Under the pieces are notes generated by a model. It was not told where the DNA came from, made no database searches, and saw only the letters and a program-made list of their open reading frames with translations. The position numbers and the translations under genes were made by a program. Positions 1-5,324 of a DNA stretch of 6,791 bases are shown here, in pieces (the stretch's first letter is position 1; every line of letters starts with the position of its first letter). This stretch comes from Planctomycetota bacterium (GTDB taxonomy: Bacteria > Planctomycetota > Planctomycetia > Pirellulales > Thermoguttaceae): the NCBI GenBank assembly GCA_013202535.1, contig JABMRP010001354.1:1-6791 (forward strand), read 5' to 3'.

Positions 1-2548
1 CCCGCACGGCGGTCGTGCCACCGTTGGTCAGGTCGCCGCCGGCAAAGACGCCGGGCTGCGATGTGGCCGTGGAATCGGGAGACGTAGCGATCAGACCGTG
101 CTTGGTGAGTGTCAGATCGGAAAGCGCCGCCCGAAGATTGGGGTCGAGGCCCTGGCCAATCGCTTCGATCACCAGATCGACGTGCATCAGGCTTTCGCTA
201 TCCGCGACGACAACCGGACGGCGACGGCCCGATTCGTCCACGGGGCCGAGTTCGGTGCGCGCGATGCGCAGGGCGGTGAGCTTTCCCTGGTCGTCGGTTT
301 CGTAGCCGAGCGGCTGGGTGAGGATGAGCAGGTGTCCGCCGGCGGCGATCAGCCGATCGCGTTCGGCGGTCCATGCGGGCATCTCCGCAAGCGAGCGACG
401 GTAGACCAGGTACACGTCGGCCGCGCCGAGTTCCTTGGCTGTCACGGCCGCATCGGTGGCCGTATTGCCGCCGCCCAGCACGGCGACTTTCTCGCCGACG
501 GTGGTAATCTTTCCCCGTTTCACGTCGGCCAGAAACCCCAGGGCGTCGACGACTCCGTCGGCCTGGCCAAGCGACTTCGATTGCCCCAGCCCCATCGCCA
601 GAAACACGGCATCGTGTTGCTGCCGAAGGTCTGCCAGCGAAACGTCGTCGCCCAGGGCACAGCCGTAACGGACGGAAATCCGTCCGGCCGCTTTGGCCGG
701 TCCGAGCACCGCCTCGATTTCATCGCTGGCCCCGTCGTAACGCGCGCCGGGAATGATGCACTCGGGCGTTCCCCCCAGGCGGTCGCCTTTCTCGTGGATC
801 GTTACCGCGTGGCCCAATTCGAGCAGCCGGACGGCGCAGGCCAACCCCGCCGGTCCGCCGCCGACAATCGCCACGCGCCGGCCGCTCGTTTCTTCAGGAA
901 GGCGTACTCCAACCTGCCCCTGCAAGCGGGCGATTTGGCTGACGACGAGTTGAATATCGCGGATCGAGATCGAGTGTTCCGAGAAGATTCGCTCGATGCA
1001 CCCACCTTCACATTGCACTTCCGCCGGGCACACGTGGGCGCACATCTCGGGCAAGACGTTGCACGTTCGCAGCACGTCGTACGCCCGGGGAATATCGCCG
1101 TCGGCAAACGCGCGGACGAACGCCGGCACGTCGACCCCGGCCGGACAATTGGCCGTGCAGGTGGCAAACTCGCAATCGCGGCACCGCCGGGCTTCCTCCT
1201 GGAGCCGGTCCAAGGCGAAACGCCGCCCGAGCTTGTATTGCGGACCGTAGATCTTCGTGTCGCGCACGACGCATCCGGTCATCGTACCGTCGCGCATGAT
1301 CTGCGTACACGCGGAACAGGCGATGCAACTCTTGGCCGGCGACATTTGTCCGGTGGACAGCACGTCGTTGACCGAATCGGGATAGGCAAACGCCCCGCGC
1401 CCCTGACCGATCAGCGTGGCTCCGCCCGTGCGCACCACGCCCGAGGCGACGTAGGGCATCAGATGACGCAACCAACTGTACCCGCCGCCCACCACGGGCA
1501 AGTCGGGAATCGCCTGCTGAATCTGGCGCGTAATATCGACGAACCGGGCCACGCCGATTAGCGGATTTTCCTCCGGCGGTTGCAACCCGGCAATCGGCCG
1601 ATCGAACGGGCGTCCGTAATGAGGGTTGAAGTACGGGTTGCCAATCGAACAGTTGACCAGCGGAATGCCGATCGCCTGCAACTGGCGGATCACCTCGATC
1701 GGCTCGCTCAAATCCGGCGTGCGATAATCCTCGCGATCGACGCCGAAACCGAACGGGTAGGCGATGGCATCGAAGACGTTGATCCGCGTCGTGATGAACA
1801 TCTCGGGCACCGCATCGCGGATCTTCTGAAGTGTTTCCCGCAGGAATCGCGAGCGGTTCTCCAGCGAGCCGCCGTACTTGCCCTCCCGGGTGTGCGAGGC
1901 GAGCAATTCGGAAACGAGATAGCGGTGACATGCCTTGACGTCCACGCCGTCGAAGCCCGCGCGAGCGGCCAACCGGGCCGCCTCGACATAGGTGTCTTGG
2001 AGCCGATCGAGATCGTCGTCGCCGACCAGCGGGTAGTCTTCGGGCAGATCGTGCTTGGGATCGAGCACGTCGCTGTGGTGGGCGATGATCGGCCGCGGGA
2101 CGCCCGACGGCTTGGAGTAGCGGCCCGAGTGGGTTAACTGGAGAATCAACACGACGTCGCGCCGGTGCGACTCGCGGGCCGCGGCGCGCGTGGCGTCGAC
2201 CAACCGCCGGTAGACGTCGACGTTGCCTTCGACCAGGCAAAATTGCTTCGGATTGGACCGCGCCCCGTGCAATACGGCGGTCGCCTCGAACCAGATCAAC
2301 CCCGACCCGCCGTGCGCATAACGGGTGTAGCGGCGCGTGGATAATTCTCCGGGGCCGCCGTCGGCCGTCGAATCGAATCCTTCCATCGGATGCACGATGA
2401 ACCGATTGGCCGTTTCCAGCGCCGCCAACGGCACGCGATCGGCCAGGATCGAGACGTCCCGGTCCACCGGAAGCGGCAGATCGAGCGCCGCCAACTCGGC
2501 CTGAAGATCGTCAAGTGTTTTCAGGCGGAATCGTTTGTGCTTCGGCAT
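1..2548 (-). CDS. NADH:flavin oxidoreductase (OYE/FadH/TMADH family) fused to DPD-type double [4Fe-4S] and FAD/NAD(P) domains; 3' end outside the window
   Basis: The frame is open for 849 codons from ATG 2548 with no stop, so the C-terminus lies beyond base 1. Residues ~40-400 form an Old Yellow Enzyme FMN barrel (NRFIVHPMEGF near the start, QLTHSGRY with Y144, HRYLVSELL, then KYGGSLENRSRF). A [4Fe-4S] motif follows as CxxCxxCx11C (C408, C411, C414, C426), the CxxCxxC spacing known from trimethylamine dehydrogenase. Next is a GltD/dihydropyrimidine dehydrogenase N-terminal module: CxxCxxxxCxxxCP (C456, C459, C464, C468) and Cx3Cx5Cx3C (C503, C507, C513, C517). The FAD Rossmann motif is GGGPAG (563-568), the NAD(P) motif GGGN (692-695), and GVFAGGDLTNGG near the end is the usual FAD-binding finish, so few residues are missing. 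It is predicted to be a cytoplasmic NAD(P)H-dependent reductase or dehydrogenase passing electrons between FAD, three clusters and FMN; the substrate is unknown. The start lies 10 bp after the upstream methyltransferase gene, implying an operon. No clear Shine-Dalgarno site is seen. The family call is strong; a fadH-like function is not established. Confidence 0.93.
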   Translation of the reverse strand, partial: MPKHKRFRLKTLDDLQAELAALDLPLPVDRDVSILADRVPLAALETANRFIVHPMEGFDSTADGGPGELSTRRYTRYAHGGSGLIWFEATAVLHGARSNPKQFCLVEGNVDVYRRLVDATRAAARESHRRDVVLILQLTHSGRYSKPSGVPRPIIAHHSDVLDPKHDLPEDYPLVGDDDLDRLQDTYVEAARLAARAGFDGVDVKACHRYLVSELLASHTREGKYGGSLENRSRFLRETLQKIRDAVPEMFITTRINVFDAIAYPFGFGVDREDYRTPDLSEPIEVIRQLQAIGIPLVNCSIGNPYFNPHYGRPFDRPIAGLQPPEENPLIGVARFVDITRQIQQAIPDLPVVGGGYSWLRHLMPYVASGVVRTGGATLIGQGRGAFAYPDSVNDVLSTGQMSPAKSCIACSACTQIMRDGTMTGCVVRDTKIYGPQYKLGRRFALDRLQEEARRCRDCEFATCTANCPAGVDVPAFVRAFADGDIPRAYDVLRTCNVLPEMCAHVCPAEVQCEGGCIERIFSEHSISIRDIQLVVSQIARLQGQVGVRLPEETSGRRVAIVGGGPAGLACAVRLLELGHAVTIHEKGDRLGGTPECIIPGARYDGASDEIEAVLGPAKAAGRISVRYGCALGDDVSLADLRQQHDAVFLAMGLGQSKSLGQADGVVDALGFLADVKRGKITTVGEKVAVLGGGNTATDAAVTAKELGAADVYLVYRRSLAEMPAWTAERDRLIAAGGHLLILTQPLGYETDDQGKLTALRIARTELGPVDESGRRRPVVVADSESLMHVDLVIEAIGQGLDPNLRAALSDLTLTKHGLIATSPDSTATSQPGVFAGGDLTNGGTTAVR

Positions 2549-2558
2549 CGTGTCCGGT

Positions 2559-3629
2559 TTACTTGCCACCGCCCCAGCGGGTCAACGGGATGATCGCGGG
2601 CGTGCGCCGCTGGTAATCGCGAAAGTCCTGGCCGTATTGAGCGATCAGGTTGCGTTCTTTCCAGAAGATCGCCACCGGCATGTAGACGGTCAGGGCCACG
2701 GCAAACAGGGCGTGTCCGAGCGTCATCCACGGCGAAGCCCAAACGACCAACAGGAGACCCAACCACATCGGATTTCGCACCAGCCGATACAGGATCGGGC
2801 CGTCGAGTCCCGGCGGCGTGTATTGCCGGCCCTTGAAGAAGCAGAACACGTGCCGAAGCCCCAGCGTGTTGAACCCGTGACGAGAAAGTCCGGCCAAGAG
2901 AATCAACGCGGCGCCCACTCCGAAGGCGATCCGCGTGCCCAATAGGAGCCCGGCGTCTGGAGCCAACGGATCGCCCCAGATCGTTTCTTGAATGGGGCGC
3001 CATTGGCAAAACAACCCGCCCGCCGCCACGCTGGTCAGCAGCACGCACGTGCTCCGCTGGATCGGAGCGGGAATCGCCCAAGTCCAAAGCTTCTTCACGC
3101 CGTTGCGCGACATCAATACGTGGATCAGGCAAACGCCGAAGATCAGCGCCAGGTCGATCATCGTCGCCCGATCGGCCTCGCCGCCGCCATGGTCGTCGAC
3201 GGGGGTATAGATCAATCGGGCCAGGAGAGTCGGTTCCGTGCGGATTCGCTCGGTCGGCTGACCGGACGCGTCTGGCGCTTCCTCGATCACTTGGGCCCCG
3301 GGTTCCAGCGGTACGTCTTCATCGGGTGGCGCGCTTCCATCGGCCGGCGCGCTTCCCTCGACTGGCGCGCTTCCATCGACTGGCGCGCTTCCCTCGGCTG
3401 GTTGGACTTTCGCTGCTTCTTCGTCTGTCTTCTCTTCGCGGACAGCTTCGTCGGCAGCCTCTTTTCCGTCCGGATCCGAAGTAAGAGGAGGAGCCTCCTG
3501 GACGACTTCTTTCTCCAGCCAGTCCCGTGGGATCATGCTGTATCCGGCAAATCCCAGCAAGTAGAGCATCGCGGCCGTTGCGACTATCGCGGCAGCCAGA
3601 CCGTAAATCAGTGCGGCGAATCGGAGCAT
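2559..3629 (-). CDS. MddA-like membrane methyltransferase (PEMT/ICMT superfamily) with acidic insert
   Basis: The protein has 356 residues. ATG 3629 is chosen because AAGGA (plus-strand 3639-3643) lies 9 nt upstream and the N-terminus LRFAALIYGL fits known MddA-type proteins; the frame is open further upstream to 3737 without support. The order is TM1 (~3-30), a hydrophilic acidic segment (~38-153), then TM segments at ~156-173, ~193-208, ~228-246 and ~285-322. Recognisable family motifs are GGLFCQWRPI (204-213), GFNTLGLRHV (252-261), RQYTPP (268-273), YRLVRNPMWLG (281-291) and the cytosolic tail KERNLIAQYG (324-333). MddA converts methanethiol to dimethyl sulfide using S-adenosylmethionine; the superfamily also includes phospholipid and isoprenylcysteine methyltransferases, so the substrate is inferred only. 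Usual MddA-type proteins have about 260 residues; the extra length is the acidic loop, which contains a fourfold GSAPxD/E repeat. The SAM-binding R-H-P motif reads R-N-P and the usual E-E pair reads K-E. It is followed after 10 bp by the flavoprotein gene. Confidence 0.85.
   Translation of the reverse strand: MLRFAALIYGLAAAIVATAAMLYLLGFAGYSMIPRDWLEKEVVQEAPPLTSDPDGKEAADEAVREEKTDEEAAKVQPAEGSAPVDGSAPVEGSAPADGSAPPDEDVPLEPGAQVIEEAPDASGQPTERIRTEPTLLARLIYTPVDDHGGGEADRATMIDLALIFGVCLIHVLMSRNGVKKLWTWAIPAPIQRSTCVLLTSVAAGGLFCQWRPIQETIWGDPLAPDAGLLLGTRIAFGVGAALILLAGLSRHGFNTLGLRHVFCFFKGRQYTPPGLDGPILYRLVRNPMWLGLLLVVWASPWMTLGHALFAVALTVYMPVAIFWKERNLIAQYGQDFRDYQRRTPAIIPLTRWGGGK
3327..3398 (-). repeat. 18-bp tandem repeat, 4 copies, coding for GSAPxD/E
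   Basis: The core ggcgcgcttcc recurs every 18 bp, with copies beginning at 3327, 3345, 3363 and 3381. On the minus strand these encode GSAPVD, GSAPVE, GSAPAD and GSAPPD (about residues 80-103) in the acidic loop of the membrane methyltransferase. The period is a multiple of three, so copy-number change keeps the frame. Confidence 0.9.
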
Positions 3630-3638
3630 GGATCGGGA

Positions 3639-3643
3639 TCCTT
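3639..3643 (-). promoter_or_regulatory. Ribosome binding site deciding the start of the MddA-like gene
   Basis: The minus strand reads AAGGATC, with AAGGA 9 nt before ATG 3629. No similar site precedes the upstream in-frame ATG at 3737, which supports the shorter protein. Confidence 0.6.
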
Positions 3644-3660
3644 GTGGAGAGTGGTGCGGC

Positions 3661-3747
3661 GGATTCTTGTTCCCGGCAAGAGGCGATTGGGAAGCCCCGC
3701 GCGACGTCGCGGTGCCCCCAGTGTAGCCAACGGCCACTCAAGAATCC
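3661..3747. repeat. Long-loop inverted repeat in the 141-bp gap, enclosing a 12-bp palindrome
   Basis: The arm GGATTCTTG (3661-3669) is the exact reverse complement of CAAGAATCC (3739-3747), 69 bp apart. Between them lies the perfect palindrome CGCGACGTCGCG (3700-3711). The structure sits between the disordered-protein gene and the MddA-like gene. It has no U-tract like a terminator, and its role is unknown. It could be an operator, a processing structure or chance. Confidence 0.4.
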
Positions 3748-3770
3748 ATGCACGACCGCTCAAGGGACCC

Positions 3771-5066
3771 CTAGCTTCCGGAATTGCGAGAGCGGGAACC
3801 GGACCCCTTTCCGCGACCGCCACGACCCCCTCTTCCGCGTGGTGACGACCCGGAGCTTGGTCGGCGGGCCCGCCCTTCCATGTTCACCGAAATGATGCTG
3901 TCGATCGCTTCGGCCCAGGTGGGGATATTGCGGTGTCCCGGCTTGGACGCTTGCTCGGCGTCGTCGGTTTCCTGTTCCTCGCGGTCCGGCCGCGTGGAAT
4001 CGGCTTCCTCGGGAGCGACCGATTCTTCGTATTCCACGTTGTTTGGGTCCGTCTCTTCATCCGCCAAGTCGGCGGTGGCTTCTTCGGTCGATTCGGTCGA
4101 TTCGGTCGATTCGGTCGATTCGGTCGATTCGGGCGCTCTCTTACTCTTGCGCCGCGCGCCGCCCCGACGCTTCCGCTTGGGCCGGCCTTCGGTCACCTCC
4201 GCAGGGGCTGAAATGTCGGTCTCGGCGAGTTCCTCCGATTCGGCCGAGATCGGCTCGACCGCATCCTCGGCGGCAGCCTCGACCGGCTCGACCGCATCCT
4301 CGGCGGCAGCCTCGACCGGCTCGGCTGCCTCTTCTTGCTCCTCTTGGGGAGCCTGGCGGTCGGCAGCGGGGCGCTTGCGGCGTCCTCGGCGTCGTTTGCC
4401 ACGTCCCTTCTTCACTTCCTTAGGCTCCGCCTCGTCTTCGTCGCCGGGGCTGGCCGGACTTGCCATTTCCTCATCCGCGATCGGCTGATCGGGTTCCTGG
4501 CTGTCGTCCCGGGCCGAATCGGATTCATCCGCCACCAGTAGGCCTTCACCGAAATGGCTCTTCTCCTTCGCGGGGGGCGTTACCGCAGCAGTTTCCTCAA
4601 TGGGGGTTTCTTCGACGACCGGCTCTTCGGCGGCCGGCTCTTCGGCGACCGGCTCTTCGGCGGCCGGCTCTTCGGCGGCCGGCTCTTCGGCGGCCGGCTT
4701 TTTGGGAGGAGCGAACGAGCTTCCCCAAGGAAGACCGGGCAGATCCACGGGTTCCGCCTCAAAGGTTCTTTGGCACACGCTGGACGGGCGGCTGGCCGTT
4801 TCCGACGGTTCGGCCCCGGACGACGCGAAGCCAGTTTCTTCGGGTGATTGGCTATTCACCTGTTCGTCGGGTGTCGAGTCTGCTTCGGTGAAGACAGGCT
4901 CCGGCGGAGGCGCTGCCGTGTCATCGGTTTGCGGCTGCTCGTCGGCACCCGCGTCGGCGTCCTGGCCGAGGACCTCCGGGTCTTGCGACGGCTCTGGATC
5001 GGGGGGAGTGAACCCCAGCTCCGATGCCAGCAGGTTCCAATGATCGTCCGGAGATTTCTTGGGCAT
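3771..5066 (-). CDS. Disordered charge-blocked protein with basic patches and RG-rich C-terminal tail
   Basis: This is a 431-residue hypothetical protein with no catalytic domain, signal peptide or membrane segment. It is mostly acidic and rich in E, A, P, S and T, with tandem blocks of EEPAA (~126-150), a duplicated EPVEAAAEDAV (~249-270) and STE (~313-327). Two strongly basic patches interrupt it, around KRRRGRRKR (224-232) and PKRKRRGG (296-303). The C-terminus has an ordered-looking island HRNIPTWAEAIDSIISVNME (378-397), then an RG tail (401-427). Other short hydrophobic islands are DHWNLLASELGF (8-19), DLPGLPWGSSF (108-118) and SHFGEGLLVAD (170-180). I recall similar proteins in planctomycetes without an assigned function. 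The alternating charge and RG tail suggest nucleic-acid or RNP binding (inference only), and similarity to RNase E-type low-complexity regions would be compositional, not homologous. ATG 5066 begins a plausible conserved N-terminus; the Shine-Dalgarno match (TAAGAA) is weak. It is the first gene of the leftward group. Confidence 0.85.
   Translation of the reverse strand: MPKKSPDDHWNLLASELGFTPPDPEPSQDPEVLGQDADAGADEQPQTDDTAAPPPEPVFTEADSTPDEQVNSQSPEETGFASSGAEPSETASRPSSVCQRTFEAEPVDLPGLPWGSSFAPPKKPAAEEPAAEEPAAEEPVAEEPAAEEPVVEETPIEETAAVTPPAKEKSHFGEGLLVADESDSARDDSQEPDQPIADEEMASPASPGDEDEAEPKEVKKGRGKRRRGRRKRPAADRQAPQEEQEEAAEPVEAAAEDAVEPVEAAAEDAVEPISAESEELAETDISAPAEVTEGRPKRKRRGGARRKSKRAPESTESTESTESTESTEEATADLADEETDPNNVEYEESVAPEEADSTRPDREEQETDDAEQASKPGHRNIPTWAEAIDSIISVNMEGRARRPSSGSSPRGRGGRGGRGKGSGSRSRNSGS
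4084..4128 (-). repeat. 9-bp tandem repeat, 5 copies, coding for STE
   Basis: The unit ttcggtcga is repeated exactly five times, with a partial copy following. On the minus strand it encodes the STESTESTE run just after the second basic patch of the disordered protein. The copies are nearly identical at the nucleotide level, suggesting recent expansion. Confidence 0.92.
4251..4316 (-). repeat. 33-bp direct repeat, 2 identical copies
   Basis: Positions 4251-4283 and 4284-4316 are identical, and the beginning of a third unit follows at 4317. The unit encodes the 11-residue EPVEAAAEDAV repeat of the disordered protein. Perfect identity, including third codon positions, indicates a recent tandem duplication. 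Confidence 0.92.
4620..4694 (-). repeat. 15-bp tandem repeat, 5 copies plus a degenerate sixth, coding for EEPAA/EEPVA
   Basis: The unit cggctcttcggcggc recurs at 4620, 4635 (one base different), 4650, 4665 and 4680, then decays at 4695. It encodes the AEEPA run at about residues 125-149 of the disordered protein. Confidence 0.92.
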
Positions 5067-5148
5067 GTTTTCTTACAACCGACTAAATAACAGGGGTTTA
5101 CAGACAATTGACGAAGGCGGATTGGACCCTTTGGACCAACCACGATGT

Positions 5149-5177
5149 AGTATAGCGCCGATTTCACCGCTTGGGAA
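5149..5177 (-). promoter_or_regulatory. Possible promoter for the leftward disordered-protein gene
   Basis: The minus strand has a near-consensus -10 box TATACT (plus-strand 5149-5154). The -35 candidate at 17-bp spacing is TTCCCA (5172-5177), a weak match. It would give a leader of about 75-80 nt before ATG 5066. It is judged by eye; planctomycete promoter consensus is uncertain. Confidence 0.35.
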
Positions 5178-5267
5178 GACGAACCCGGATTCCGCTTGGA
5201 CGGTAAGCCACTGGCCGCGATCCAGTAAACCGCGAAAAGGGCGCCTTTCCCTAGGCCGCAAAGCCTG

Positions 5268-5273
5268 TAGAAT
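5268..5273 (+). promoter_or_regulatory. Possible -10 box for the RlmM-like gene
   Basis: TAGAAT matches five of six bases of the sigma70 -10 consensus and lies about 50 bp before ATG 5325. No good -35 is found (TTTCCC at 5246-5251, 16-bp spacing, is poor), so this is tentative. Confidence 0.27.
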
Positions 5274-5324
5274 CATCTATCTGGTCGACGCCCGCCGTGA
5301 TGCCACAAGGCCCAGCCCCCCCCG

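Larger units (their letters stand above)
5067..5324. other. Divergent intergenic region of 258 bp
   Basis: It lies between the start codons of the disordered-protein gene (minus) and the RlmM-like gene (plus), so it must hold both promoters. Besides the two candidate -10 boxes it has TTGGACC twice, two bases apart (5122-5128 and 5131-5137), and TTGGAC again at 5196-5201, plus a run of eight C (5316-5323) next to the plus-strand start codon. No convincing small gene, tRNA or riboswitch is seen. Confidence 0.7.

Noticed and set aside
98..2137. Long plus-strand open frames (98-1561 and 1580-2137) opposite the flavoprotein gene
   Set aside because: They are codon-aligned antisense shadows of the minus-strand flavoprotein, whose frame shows continuous family motifs. 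Their translations show no recognisable domain.
1008..2240. Minus-strand open frame of 410 codons overlapping the flavoprotein in another frame
   Set aside because: The translation is arginine-rich nonsense typical of a shifted frame in GC-rich DNA. The overlapping frame carries the OYE and iron-sulfur motifs.
3630..3737. N-terminal extension of the MddA-like protein to ATG 3737
   Set aside because: The 36 extra residues are polar and unlike the family, have no ribosome binding site, and would precede the natural TM1 start. ATG 3629 has AAGGA at 9 nt.
4620..4694. Repeat arrays as a CRISPR
   Set aside because: The units are contiguous, without unique spacers, and are codon-periodic inside a gene; they are coding tandem repeats.
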